Of a DNA stretch of 29,272 bases, positions 14,724 through 23,865 are shown piece after piece. The notes under the pieces were generated by a model. It searched no databases, was not told where the DNA came from, and saw only the letters and a program-made list of their open reading frames with translations. Position 1 is the first letter of the stretch, and each line of letters starts with the position of its first letter. Source of the stretch: Donghicola sp041224595 (lineage in GTDB: Bacteria > Pseudomonadota > Alphaproteobacteria > Rhodobacterales > Rhodobacteraceae). The position numbers were made by a program, and so were the translations under genes. Location of the stretch: positions 1 through 29,272 of the forward strand of contig NZ_JBGFGN010000124.1 of assembly GCF_041224595.1 (NCBI RefSeq). The letters run 5' to 3'.

Positions 14724-15130
14724 TGAGCTTTGCCCGCACCTTTCTCAGTGATCGCCTGACCGGAGCGGACTCCGAAGGGATCGGCCTGCACGTTGAACAG
14801 TTGATGCAAGCGGTCGCCCCCGAATGGCAGGTGCCAGAGACGCTGCCCCACGTTCGGGCCTCCAATCTGTGCTTTGGCGTGCCGATGAACTGGGCCTTGA
14901 ACGACGCGGACCGCCAGCAACAGGTGTGCCGGACCCTGCGTTACAAACTCGGCCAGTTCGAGCCGCGCATCTCGCAGGTGCATGAAGTCCAGATGCAAGA
15001 GGACGAGGCGGGCAACATGGTCAGCTTTGTCATCCGCGCAGACGCAAAGATGGCGGATGGCGAAGAGGGGATCGAACTGGAAACGCGTCTGTCGCTCTTT
15101 GACCAACAGGTCGAGGAGGACAGCCTGTGA
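14723..15130 (+). CDS. tssE: TssE, gp25-like baseplate protein
   Basis: The 135-residue baseplate component resembles phage T4 gp25 and links the wedge proteins TssF/TssG to the sheath. The conserved gp25 motif FEPRI is at 79-83, inside LGQFEPRISQVHEV. I take the ATG at 14723, overlapping the upstream stop as TGATG; a GTG one codon earlier is equally open. Its own stop overlaps the tssF GTG start by four bases. Confidence 0.93.
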   Translation: MSFARTFLSDRLTGADSEGIGLHVEQLMQAVAPEWQVPETLPHVRASNLCFGVPMNWALNDADRQQQVCRTLRYKLGQFEPRISQVHEVQMQEDEAGNMVSFVIRADAKMADGEEGIELETRLSLFDQQVEEDSL

Positions 15131-16866
15131 ACGCCTTCCTCCAGTATTACGAGACCGAACTGGACTACATGCGCCGCTCGTTCGAGGCGTTCGAAAAAGC
15201 GAACCCCCAGCAGGCGCGGGCCTTGGGCATTTCTGCAGGGCGGAGCCGTGACCCCGATCTACAGCGTATAGCGGACAGCTGCGCCCTGATCGCCGCGCGC
15301 CTGCATCAGCGTCTGGATAACACGCGTGCTGATATCTCGCTTGATCTGTTGCGCCTGGCCTGTCCGGGGTTCCTGTTCGGTGCGCCAAGCTATGCGACGG
15401 TTGCCGTTGACGCGGGCGCACTAGAGGGGAGTGTCACCGTGCCCCGTGGAACCGCCGTTTACCACGACGAAGACGGCAAGCCCCAGTCCCGTTTCGCGGT
15501 CGCGCGGGATGTGTCGGTGTCCCCCGTGCGGATCACCGGCGTGCGCCTTGAAAGCGCGCCATTTTCCTTTGCGCTGCCCGAAGGGACGCGCCGCTCGGAT
15601 GCCGCCTTGTGTCTGACGGTTGAAACGGTGGACGGCGAGACGCCGCTGGCCGAAGTCCTTGGGTCCAGCCTAGAGATTTGCGTGACTGCGGATGGCCGCC
15701 GGAATGCCCGTCTGTGCAATGCTTTGGCAGGCGGGTGCGTGGCGGCCCATGTCGCCAGTGGTCCCAGCCTGAAGACTTTGGAACCGGCCAGCCTGCGCCC
15801 CGTGATCGACGTTGCCGACACCGCCCATCTGCCGGTTTTCTACACCCAGACCGAAGGTCTGGAGGGCCTGCGCGACTACCTGTGCTACCCCGACAAAGGC
15901 AAATTCTTTGCCCTTCAGTCGCTGTTCCCTCAGACACCCTCGGCCGAGATCCGCATCTTTCTGACGGCCCAATCTGCGGCCAGCCTGTCAGCCCCCCATG
16001 ATGATGATCTGGCGCTGAATATCATCCCCTGCCTGAACCTTTTCGAGACCACGAGCGAGCCGCTGCGCTATGACTATGCCCGTGACCGCATTCCGGTGTC
16101 GGCGCTCAAGGAAACCTCTGCTCCCTCGACGATCCTGCGGGTCGATGCGGTCTATGAACTCAGCGCCGACGGCGAGCGCCGCCTGCCCGAGATTTTCGAC
16201 GCGCCCCACATGGCGGGAACCTCCAGCGTCAGATGGCAAGAGCGCCACGTGGTTGGCGAGTTGGAGCCGAACCGTCGCGAGCTGTCTTTTTCCGTGGGGG
16301 CTGACGGGGCACGGGATCTGGATTTCGTCGCCGCGCTCTATTGCTCGAACGGTATTCATGGGGAACGCCCGCGCCCCGGTGCACCCGCGCGGATTGATCT
16401 GGCGGGGATCGCGGATGCAACCTTTGTCAGTGAACCGACCGTTGCCATTCCTCCGCGGCTCGATGCCAGTTGGCAGTGGGATATCCTGTCCTTGGTGAAC
16501 GGGAATTTCGGCGCGATCCTCGAAGAGCATGACGCTGCTGCCTCGCTGCGCCGTGTCCTGCATCTGTGCGCGCCCGGTGGATATACCCCCTGCGCCGAGG
16601 CGATCGTGGACGTCACCCGCACCTTGGGGACCGCGCCGGTGCAAATTGGCCGGAATGTCATTCTGGCCGCAGGCTCGCTGGTCGAAATCGTGCTTGATCT
16701 GGATGTGCTTCCGGTGCCGGAACAGATATTTGCCCGCGTGCTTGACCGGTTCCTTGGGAGCTTTGTCAGCTATGATCGCTTTATCGAGGTCAGCATCCGC
16801 GCCCGCGGCGACAGCGCGCCTCTGATCCGCTTCCCCCGCCGTCATGGCAGTCAGGAGGCCGCATGA
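15127..16866 (+). CDS. tssF: TssF, baseplate wedge protein
   Basis: The 579-residue VasA/ImpG-family wedge protein works with TssG and TssK in the baseplate. The N-terminal family pattern is plain: LQYYETELDYMRRSFEAF, then RDPDLQRIADSCALIAARLH and LRLACPGFLFGAPS. Later landmarks are YDYARDRIPVSAL and the C-terminal VLDRFLGSFVSYDRFIEV. Start is a GTG at 15127 that overlaps the tssE stop (GTGA), supported by alignment to the family N terminus. The length is close to the usual 580-620. The stop overlaps tssG as ATGA. Confidence 0.94.
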   Translation: MNAFLQYYETELDYMRRSFEAFEKANPQQARALGISAGRSRDPDLQRIADSCALIAARLHQRLDNTRADISLDLLRLACPGFLFGAPSYATVAVDAGALEGSVTVPRGTAVYHDEDGKPQSRFAVARDVSVSPVRITGVRLESAPFSFALPEGTRRSDAALCLTVETVDGETPLAEVLGSSLEICVTADGRRNARLCNALAGGCVAAHVASGPSLKTLEPASLRPVIDVADTAHLPVFYTQTEGLEGLRDYLCYPDKGKFFALQSLFPQTPSAEIRIFLTAQSAASLSAPHDDDLALNIIPCLNLFETTSEPLRYDYARDRIPVSALKETSAPSTILRVDAVYELSADGERRLPEIFDAPHMAGTSSVRWQERHVVGELEPNRRELSFSVGADGARDLDFVAALYCSNGIHGERPRPGAPARIDLAGIADATFVSEPTVAIPPRLDASWQWDILSLVNGNFGAILEEHDAAASLRRVLHLCAPGGYTPCAEAIVDVTRTLGTAPVQIGRNVILAAGSLVEIVLDLDVLPVPEQIFARVLDRFLGSFVSYDRFIEVSIRARGDSAPLIRFPRRHGSQEAA

Positions 16867-17786
16867 CGGACCGGAGAGATATCCTGACCGATATGTCCGC
16901 ACTACAGGCGCAGCGCGTGGCCGAGCCTCGGTTCCGCCGTGCGCTTGCTGCGGATGCGGTGGACCCTGCGCCGTTCGGGTCAACCGGAATGGGGGATGCA
17001 GGGATTCACGCGCCGCACTCCCATACGGATGACTATTCGCTGTCCCTGCAGGGCCTGCGCAGCATCGATGGCGGCCTGCCGGATTACCTGATCGAAGAGA
17101 TGTACCGCCGCTTGAACGCGGGGGACCGGTCACTCTTTGACTTCCTTGGTATGTTTGATCGCCGTTTGACCGAGCTGTCCTTGGCGGTCGAAGAGCACGC
17201 CTTGCTGGTTGCAGAGCAGGACATAGGTGCGGGTGGGGACGGTTTCCTGCAGCTCGTCGCGCGGCTCTGCGGGCAGAGCGATGCGGCCCTGCCGCTCTTG
17301 GCCGAACTCCAGACCCGTAGCCGAAGCCTGAGCAGTCTGCGCCGGACCCTGTCGTGGTGGACGGCTCGCGACGTACAGGTGCACGCCGATTTCGGCCGCG
17401 CCGCACCCGTTGACGAAGCTTGCCGTACCGCCCTTGGCCGCAAGGCCGCCGGACTGGGGCAGGGCACCTTGCTGGGGAAATTCGGACGCACGGCTCAGGG
17501 TCGGATCGAGGTTGAAATCCACTGTGCCGACCGCGCCAGTTTCGAGCAACTCTTGGCGGATACCGAGATGCTGCGGGGCTTCTGGCAGGTGCTGCGGGCG
17601 ACGCTGCGTGATCCGGCGCCGTTCTCGGTCTTTGCGGTGGTGCCGCGCGATGCGGTTGACGTCCCGCGCCTGTCTGCACGCAGCGGGCAGGGCACCCGCA
17701 TTGGTCAATACAACTGTCTGGGACGCTCGCGTCCCCAAGGAAAAACCACCCGCATCAAACTTCGAAACAGTGCCGCGGCAGCATAA
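16863..17786 (+). CDS. tssG: TssG, baseplate wedge protein
   Basis: The 307-residue ImpH/VasB-family protein, somewhat shorter than the usual 330-350, forms the baseplate wedge with TssF. The family core is at about 70-115: LQGLRSIDGGLPDYLIEEMY, then GDRSLFDFLGMFDRRLTELS. The C-terminal half is divergent but keeps QGTLLGKFGRTAQGRIEVEI. The ATG at 16863 overlaps the tssF stop (ATGA). A 15-base gap with GGGAG leads to tssH. Confidence 0.93.
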   Translation: MTDRRDILTDMSALQAQRVAEPRFRRALAADAVDPAPFGSTGMGDAGIHAPHSHTDDYSLSLQGLRSIDGGLPDYLIEEMYRRLNAGDRSLFDFLGMFDRRLTELSLAVEEHALLVAEQDIGAGGDGFLQLVARLCGQSDAALPLLAELQTRSRSLSSLRRTLSWWTARDVQVHADFGRAAPVDEACRTALGRKAAGLGQGTLLGKFGRTAQGRIEVEIHCADRASFEQLLADTEMLRGFWQVLRATLRDPAPFSVFAVVPRDAVDVPRLSARSGQGTRIGQYNCLGRSRPQGKTTRIKLRNSAAAA

Positions 17787-17801
17787 CAGGGAGCGCGTCT
17801 C

Positions 17802-20369
17802 ATGGTTCAACTTGTCAAACTGGTGAACAAACTTTCCCCGCAACTGCGCGGGGCGCTAGAGAACGCGGTGGGCGAGGCGGTCAAGCGCAAGACCCCGACC
17901 GTCGAGGTCCCGCACTGGCTGTTTCACGCGATTTTCGGCAGCGACACAGGGCTGGCGGGCCATCTGGAAAAGCAGGGTGTGAATCTGTCCGATTTGCAGG
18001 CCGAACTGGAGCGCCAGATGCCGCACGGCTCTGGCGGGTCCGACAACAAACCGACAATTTCCGGCTCGATCTCCAAGGTTCTGGAAGAGGCGTGGCTGAT
18101 CGCCTCGGTCGAGTTGGGGCAGGGCGCGATCCTGCCAGAGGTGCTGGTTCTGGCGACCTTGGCCCCCAATGCCTTGGGGATGCGGTCTGAACCGGTCAAG
18201 GCGCTGTCCAGCATTTCGACCGATAAGCTGCGGGCCTTTGCAGCAGAACGCGGGGCCGGGCTGGTGACCAGCACAGCGACCGGTGGCGCCCCCAGTGGGG
18301 CAAGCGGCGCAGCGGGCGAAGGGGCCTTGGCGCAGTTTACCGTGAACCTGACCCAAGCGGCGCGGGACGGGTCCTTGGACCCTGTGATGGGCCGCACAGA
18401 AGAGATTTCCAAGACGTTGGACGTGCTGCTGCGCAAGCGCCAGAACAACCCGATCTTGCTGGGGCAACCCGGCGTCGGCAAAACCGCAATCGTCGAAGGT
18501 CTGGCCCAGAAAATCGTCGCTGGGGACGTTCCAGAGCAGCTACAAGGGGCCGAACTGCTAAGCCTTGATATGGGTCTGCTCCAAGCGGGCGCGAGCGTCA
18601 AAGGCGCGTTCGAAGAGCGGCTGAAAAACGTGCTTGCCGAGGTGAAGGCCTCGGAAACGCCGATACTGATGTTCATCGACGAAGCCCACACCATGATCGG
18701 CGCTGGTGGGGCCGAGGGGCAGAATGACGCCGCGAACCTCCTGAAACCGGCTTTGGCCCGTGGGGAATTCCGCACTGCGGCGGCGACCACCTATGCCGAG
18801 TACAAAAAGTACTTCGAAAAAGATCCTGCGCTGTCCCGCCGGTTCCAGCCCATTAACGTGGATGAACCCAAGCCCGATGCAGCAGTGAACATCCTGCGCG
18901 CGGTGTCCGATAACCTGTCCCGCCATCACAACGTTCTGGTGCAGGAAGAGGCGATCAAGGCCGCCGTCGATCTATCCGTCCGCTTCATGCCCGCGCGGCG
19001 GCTGCCGGACAAGGCGATCAGCCTGATGGACACTGCTTGTGCTCGCGTGGCCTTGTCCCAGCACAGCCGTCCCCAGCAGATCGAGTTTCTAGAAGAGCAG
19101 CTGCACTTTGCCGAGGTCGAACTGGACCGCGCGATCAAGGATGCCAAGCAGTTCGGACGCGGTGCCTTTGACGGATCAGTGATGGAGGGCGGCATTGCTG
19201 AGCTAAAGGCCGATCTGGACAGCCGCGTCGCCACATGGGAGGCCGAGAAAGGGCTGGTCGAAGACCGCCTTGCCGCCGCCCGCGCCGCGCTAGAGGCAGA
19301 GGGCGAAGAGATTGGCGCGCCCGAAATCGATCCAGATCACAAGGACGAATACGTCTACCCTTGGGTCACGGCGGCGACTATTGCGACCGTGGTGTCGGAC
19401 TGGACCGGCGTGCCCGTCAGCAGTCTGGAAAGCAGTGAGGCGCAGCGCCTGCTGACTTTGGAGAACACCCTCAAAGAGCGGGTTCTGGGGCAGGACAGCG
19501 CGATCGAAGCCATTGCCCGCAGCCTGAAAATCAGCCGCGCGGGCCTGACAGACACCCGCAAACCCATCGGGGTCTTTCTGATGTGTGGACCGTCGGGCGT
19601 GGGGAAAACCGAGACAGCTCTGGCCATCGCCGAGCAGGTCTTTGGCGGCGAAGACGCCATCACGACCATCAACATGACCGAGTTCAAAGAGGCGCATAAA
19701 TCCTCGATGCTGCTGGGGGCTGCGGCCGGTTATGTGGGTTATGGCAAAGGGGGCGTGCTGACCGAGGCGATCCGGCGTAAACCCTACAGCGTGCTCTTGC
19801 TGGACGAGATGGAGAAAGCCCACCCCGCGATCCACGACATCTTTTTCCAGATCTTCGACAAGGGGCATATCAGCGATAGCGAAGGCACAGACGTCGACTT
19901 CCGTAACACGATCATCATCATGACCTCGAATGCAGGCGGCGAGGAAATCCGTGACTTTATCGACAGTTGCGACCATGATCCCACGTCCGAGGAACTGACC
20001 GCGAATCTGCGCCCGCAACTGCTGAACTTCTTTAGCCCCGCCTTTATTGGCCGGACCGAGGTGATCGCCTATCGCCCGCTGAATGCCGAAGTGGGCGGCA
20101 AGCTAACGGAAATCCACCTGAACCGGATCAAGAAACGGATCGCCGCGCAGTATGGCGCCAGCTTTGACTGGGATCAGAGCTTTGTGGATTACGTGGTGTC
20201 TGCGAACAACGACCCGCTTAGCGGTGGGCGTGCGCTGGAGCAGGTGATCAACAAGAACTTCCTGCCGCGTCTGGCCGAGGCCTGCATCCAGCAGGTGATC
20301 GACGGCGGAGCACTGGAATCCATTCATGTTGGCCACAACGGAAGCGAGGTCACACTTGAGATGGCCTAA
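17802..20369 (+). CDS. clpV: TssH / ClpV AAA+ ATPase
   Basis: The 855-residue Hsp100 ATPase disassembles contracted sheath for reuse. Order: an N-terminal double-repeat domain (about 1-160) that in the family binds TssC; D1 with Walker A GQPGVGKT (221-228) and Walker B LMFIDEAH (about 289-296); a ClpB-like middle coiled coil (about 420-510); D2 with Walker A GPSGVGKT (596-603) and Walker B VLLLDEMEKAH (664-674); then the C-terminal D2 small domain with GGRALEQVI. Both ATP sites look intact. A Gly/Ala/Ser linker at about 155-175 separates the N domain. The end overlaps the start of the next gene by 14 bases. Confidence 0.96.
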   Translation: MVQLVKLVNKLSPQLRGALENAVGEAVKRKTPTVEVPHWLFHAIFGSDTGLAGHLEKQGVNLSDLQAELERQMPHGSGGSDNKPTISGSISKVLEEAWLIASVELGQGAILPEVLVLATLAPNALGMRSEPVKALSSISTDKLRAFAAERGAGLVTSTATGGAPSGASGAAGEGALAQFTVNLTQAARDGSLDPVMGRTEEISKTLDVLLRKRQNNPILLGQPGVGKTAIVEGLAQKIVAGDVPEQLQGAELLSLDMGLLQAGASVKGAFEERLKNVLAEVKASETPILMFIDEAHTMIGAGGAEGQNDAANLLKPALARGEFRTAAATTYAEYKKYFEKDPALSRRFQPINVDEPKPDAAVNILRAVSDNLSRHHNVLVQEEAIKAAVDLSVRFMPARRLPDKAISLMDTACARVALSQHSRPQQIEFLEEQLHFAEVELDRAIKDAKQFGRGAFDGSVMEGGIAELKADLDSRVATWEAEKGLVEDRLAAARAALEAEGEEIGAPEIDPDHKDEYVYPWVTAATIATVVSDWTGVPVSSLESSEAQRLLTLENTLKERVLGQDSAIEAIARSLKISRAGLTDTRKPIGVFLMCGPSGVGKTETALAIAEQVFGGEDAITTINMTEFKEAHKSSMLLGAAAGYVGYGKGGVLTEAIRRKPYSVLLLDEMEKAHPAIHDIFFQIFDKGHISDSEGTDVDFRNTIIIMTSNAGGEEIRDFIDSCDHDPTSEELTANLRPQLLNFFSPAFIGRTEVIAYRPLNAEVGGKLTEIHLNRIKKRIAAQYGASFDWDQSFVDYVVSANNDPLSGGRALEQVINKNFLPRLAEACIQQVIDGGALESIHVGHNGSEVTLEMA

Positions 20370-21069
20370 GCCCCATATCTGCGCGGTTGCTTTGGTGGCG
20401 CTGGCTTTGCCAGCGTCCGGCCAGACGCGCGATCCGATCCAGCTCGCGACCCAGAACCTGCCGCCCTATCACATGCTGGTCGACGGGCAGATCAAGGGCG
20501 TCGCGTTCGACCGCGTGACCTGCGCGCTGGACCGGATGGGGCAACCCTACGAGATCATCATGATGGACTGGTCTCAGGCACAGTTGCAGACGGAAAATGG
20601 GGATGTCGAGGGTTTCTTCGCGGGTTCACCGAACAAGGCGCGGGCGGTCTACGCCACCCCCTCGGACCCCGTGATCACAGAGGATCTGTCGTGGTTCATG
20701 CTGCCAGGCCGCGACATTGACCCCACGAACGAGGCTGACAAGGTCAGCGCCCGTTACAGCGCAAAATTCGCCACCAGCAAATGGCTGAAGCTGAAGCGTG
20801 ATGGTTACAACGTGATCAAAAAACCCCGTGATGCCGAAGCCCTGCTGAACATGCTGCGCAAGGGCGAGATCGACGTAGCGCTCGAGTATGAATTGATCTT
20901 TCAACACTATATGCGCGCGGCAGACATGAAGGGGGATGACCTGATCAAGATCCCCAGCAAGTCCCAGTCAAACATGGTGCATTTTTCGCACAGATTTCTT
21001 GCTGCGAACCCGCTGTTTTTGGGGCGGTTCAACAGCTTTCTCGCGATGTGCAAGGCAGGTGAGAAATGA
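20356..21069 (+). CDS. Periplasmic solute-binding protein (SBP_bac_3 type) inside the T6SS operon
   Basis: The 237-residue exported protein has the ligand-binding fold of polar-amino-acid binding proteins (ATQNLPPYHMLVDGQIKGVAFD near the N terminus; RKGEIDVALEYELIF at about 169-183). I place the start at a TTG at 20356: GCGAGGT lies upstream and translation from there gives a good signal peptide, MRWPKPHICAVALVALALPA, likely cleaved near Ala20-Ser-Gly. The in-frame ATG at 20326 would add ten residues before the signal and lies deeper in clpV. No ABC permease or ATPase is encoded nearby. The stop overlaps fha (ATGA), so it is built into the operon between clpV and fha, a position held in P. 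aeruginosa HSI-2 by a sigma-54 activator. Its role in secretion is unknown. Confidence 0.78.
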   Translation: MRWPKPHICAVALVALALPASGQTRDPIQLATQNLPPYHMLVDGQIKGVAFDRVTCALDRMGQPYEIIMMDWSQAQLQTENGDVEGFFAGSPNKARAVYATPSDPVITEDLSWFMLPGRDIDPTNEADKVSARYSAKFATSKWLKLKRDGYNVIKKPRDAEALLNMLRKGEIDVALEYELIFQHYMRAADMKGDDLIKIPSKSQSNMVHFSHRFLAANPLFLGRFNSFLAMCKAGEK

Positions 21070-21986
21070 CCGTTAGCATTCAATTGATCCGCATTCCCGA
21101 AGGCGAGTCTCTGGTGCACAGAGAATATTACGCCTCTGACCTGCCCTTTGTGATCGGGCGCGAATTCGACTGTGATCTGGTGCTGCCGGATCAGGACCGC
21201 AAAATCTCTCGGCAGCATGCAGAACTGCGCTTGAATGATGCGGGCCGGATCGTGGTTCTGGATCGCTCGACCAATGGCACGAACATCAATGGCAAGGATC
21301 TGTGGAAGGGTGACGAAAGTCCCTTGGCCGACGGGGATCGCGTGAAAATCGGGGAATACGAGCTGCTGTTCGGCATTTCCAAAGCGGCCGCGGCGGTCGA
21401 TGTCCCCGCAACCAAGCCCAAGAACGGCGCCATCCCCAAGAAACCCTTCACCCTGTCAGGGGTGAGCGGGTTTGCCAGTATGGACGGGGTGGAGAACACC
21501 GAACTTCTCGCCGAAGAAAAGGACGACCCCGCAGATTTCACCGAAGGCGGCGTCGATCTGGAGGCTGACCTGCTGTTTGACCCCTTTGCCGAGGGGCCGG
21601 AGCTAAAGGAAACCGCAGCTAGGCCGGCTAAACCCACCATTGATGTCGAACCGGACGACGACGCGCGTCCGATGCCTTTTGACAGCTCGACCTTGGATGA
21701 GCAGAGTAGCATGCCCCCACGCCCCGTGCTGCGCCAGACCGGATGGCTGGTCGCACCCGACCGCGAGGCCAACGAAGCCGCAATTGAAAGCGCGGTCGCG
21801 CGGCTGTTGGAGCTGGTCGATCCCGTCGCATTGGAAAGTGAATATCGCGAATATTTAGGGCCGTTTTCCCGCACAGGCCGCCGTTTCTGGAAAATCCACA
21901 AGCGGATGTTCGCGCGCAAGCGCGACAGCGGGGAATACGTGCGCCTCTTCAAGGCAATTCTGGCAGAGGAAATCAAAAAACGATGA
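21066..21986 (+). CDS. fha: FHA-domain T6SS regulatory scaffold (Fha / TagH type)
   Basis: The 306-residue cytoplasmic protein has an N-terminal FHA domain (about 24-95) with all phosphothreonine-binding landmarks: GRE (31-33), SRQH (48-51) and STNGT (68-72). An acidic, Pro/Asp-rich and probably disordered linker spans about 100-220, followed by a C-terminal helical segment (about 230-306; LVDPVALESEYREYLG, FWKIHKRMFARKRD) like the TagH C-terminal region but shorter. In the family, Fha acts downstream of the PpkA kinase and PppA phosphatase to trigger assembly; neither gene is here. It overlaps its neighbours by ATGA on both sides and heads the fha-tssJKLM block. Confidence 0.9.
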   Translation: MTVSIQLIRIPEGESLVHREYYASDLPFVIGREFDCDLVLPDQDRKISRQHAELRLNDAGRIVVLDRSTNGTNINGKDLWKGDESPLADGDRVKIGEYELLFGISKAAAAVDVPATKPKNGAIPKKPFTLSGVSGFASMDGVENTELLAEEKDDPADFTEGGVDLEADLLFDPFAEGPELKETAARPAKPTIDVEPDDDARPMPFDSSTLDEQSSMPPRPVLRQTGWLVAPDREANEAAIESAVARLLELVDPVALESEYREYLGPFSRTGRRFWKIHKRMFARKRDSGEYVRLFKAILAEEIKKR

Positions 21987-22540
21987 CGATCGAGCAAAGA
22001 CCCCCATTCCTGCCTTTGATCCTGGCCGCCAGCATTGCACTGGCGGGCTGCGCCCCCGAAGTGGACCCGACACCGGTGAACAAGACCCTTGTCGTAACCG
22101 CAGGGCCGAATGTGAACCAGTATTCGGACGTGGCGCACCCTGTGGTGATCCGGCTCTATCAGCTGTCCAGCCGGAGCGAGTTCGAGGCGGCGAATTTCTG
22201 GGATATCTTCAACAATTCCGAAACCTTGGCTGGTGTCGTGATCGACCGGCGTAGCCTGTCGCCCCTCTATCCGGACGAAAAGCGGCTGGTCGCGCTGGAT
22301 CTGGAGCAGGACGCTTTCTATCTGGGGGCGTTTGCCGAATTTGCGGACTATGAACAGCAGGCGTTCATGGACGTGGTGCCGATCAGCGCCGACATTCTGG
22401 ACGCCGGTGTGACCGTCACGGTTACGTCCTCTGGCGTGGCGATCAAGTATCGCGGGACCGATCTGGATGCGGACGCCCCTGCGCCGAAAAAGGGCCTCTT
22501 TAGCAAGCTGAAAGGCGTGTTCGGAGGGGGCGACGCATGA
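21983..22540 (+). CDS. tssJ: TssJ, outer-membrane lipoprotein of the membrane complex
   Basis: The 185-residue lipoprotein has signal sequence and lipobox LAGC (20-23), so Cys23 is the lipidated residue after signal peptidase II cleavage. The residue after it is Ala, consistent with outer-membrane sorting. The transthyretin-like body carries the family strands VVIRLYQLSSRSEFEAANFW (about 53-72) and DVVPISADILDAGV. TssJ binds the periplasmic end of TssM and anchors the complex to the outer membrane. The tail from about 165 is Lys/Gly-rich. Start overlaps fha (ATGA) and stop overlaps tssK (ATGA). Confidence 0.94.
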   Translation: MTIEQRPPFLPLILAASIALAGCAPEVDPTPVNKTLVVTAGPNVNQYSDVAHPVVIRLYQLSSRSEFEAANFWDIFNNSETLAGVVIDRRSLSPLYPDEKRLVALDLEQDAFYLGAFAEFADYEQQAFMDVVPISADILDAGVTVTVTSSGVAIKYRGTDLDADAPAPKKGLFSKLKGVFGGGDA

Positions 22541-23862
22541 GCCTTGAACGAAACGTCGTCTGGTCCGAGGGCATGTTCATTGCCCCCCAGCATTTCCAGC
22601 AGTTCGACAGGGCGATGCGGGCCTATGCCGAAGGGCTGGCGCGGCTGGACGCATGGGGCGACGACTATGGCTTTGCGCAACTGGAGTTGAATGCAGAGCA
22701 TTTCGGCATCGGCAAACTCTCGGTCCGTCGCGCGGTCGGGGTGCTGCCGGACCGAACCTATTTCGAACTCGACGCCGAGCAGAGCATGGATGTCCCAGAT
22801 GGCACTGTCGAAAAGACAGTGTATCTGGCGGTGCCCTTGGCGCGGCTGGGGACGACGCAAGTGGGTCAGCGGCGCGGCGTCCACCGGATGCTGAGCGAGC
22901 GTGTCGACCTGCACGATCTGTCCGATCACATGAACGAACCGATCGATGCCGAGGTCGCCAGCCTTGGCGTGTGCCTGCGGATCGAAGGGGATGATCTGTC
23001 AGGCTTTGCCGTTATTCCCGTGGCGCGCATTCTGGAGAAAACCGCCGAAGGCGCGCTGGTGCTGGATCGCGGGTTCGTGCCGCCCGCATTGGCGATTGCG
23101 GCCTCTGACACGCTGATGGACCGCCTCAGCGATATCATCTCACTTGCCCGTGCGCGGGCGGCCAATACCGGCGGCCGGATCGAGGCCGTCCGCAATTCAC
23201 AGAGTATCGGCAGCTTTATCAGCGAACGGCTAGAGCTAGAGGCCCTGAACCGTGGTCTTTTTGCCCTGCAGAACGCTGTGGCGCAGCCCCAGACCTCTGC
23301 ACGCAGGGTCTATGGCATGCTTGGCGAGTTGACCGTCGCTCTAGAGGCCGCAGATGCCCAAGTGACCGACCCGCTGTTGGTCTATGATCCCCGAGAGCTC
23401 GGGCCAAGCTTTGACGCGCTGTTCACCCGCCTGCGCCGCAAACTGACGCTGCAATCCGAAAAATCGGTGGTGTCCTTGCCGTGGAACACCGAACTCTTTG
23501 AAAAGCGGCGGCTTCTGCGCATGGTCATCCAACCGCGGATGCTGCAAGAGGGGCGTCGCCCGGTGCTGTCGGTCTCTTCGCCGCTAGGGAATGCTACCCT
23601 GCGCGAGATCGTGCCATCGGTCTGCAAGCTGGCGGGTATCACAGCTATCCCCGAACTGGTGCAGATGGGTCTGCCGGGGATCCGCCTGACCCCCTTGGGT
23701 ACTGCCCCGTCAGAGCTGCGGGACAAGGACGGCTCGGCCTTTTTCGCGGTCGATACCGGATCGCCCCATTGGCAAAAGTTCATCGAGAAAAAGGAAGCGC
23801 TCGCCATGCATGTGGACGACCGCATCCCGACGCTCACCTCGACTATGTATCTGCTGGGTTAA
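22537..23862 (+). CDS. tssK: TssK, baseplate-to-membrane-complex adaptor
   Basis: The 441-residue cytoplasmic trimer subunit connects TssFG wedges to the TssL/TssM cytoplasmic domains. The signature N terminus is present: VVWSEGMFIAPQHFQQFDRA (6-25). Other conserved stretches are VYGMLGELTVAL, VSLPWNTELFEKRR and SVCKLAGITAIPELVQMGLP toward the C terminus. Full family length. Translation is coupled to tssJ by ATGA; tssL starts three bases after the stop. Confidence 0.96.
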   Translation: MSLERNVVWSEGMFIAPQHFQQFDRAMRAYAEGLARLDAWGDDYGFAQLELNAEHFGIGKLSVRRAVGVLPDRTYFELDAEQSMDVPDGTVEKTVYLAVPLARLGTTQVGQRRGVHRMLSERVDLHDLSDHMNEPIDAEVASLGVCLRIEGDDLSGFAVIPVARILEKTAEGALVLDRGFVPPALAIAASDTLMDRLSDIISLARARAANTGGRIEAVRNSQSIGSFISERLELEALNRGLFALQNAVAQPQTSARRVYGMLGELTVALEAADAQVTDPLLVYDPRELGPSFDALFTRLRRKLTLQSEKSVVSLPWNTELFEKRRLLRMVIQPRMLQEGRRPVLSVSSPLGNATLREIVPSVCKLAGITAIPELVQMGLPGIRLTPLGTAPSELRDKDGSAFFAVDTGSPHWQKFIEKKEALAMHVDDRIPTLTSTMYLLG

Positions 23863-23865
23863 GAG

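Noticed and set aside
15988..17679. A 563-codon open frame on the minus strand
   Set aside because: It lies antisense to tssF and tssG, both with clear family motifs and overlapping starts. Its translation is Arg/Pro-rich and repetitive, as expected from the complement of GC-rich genes.
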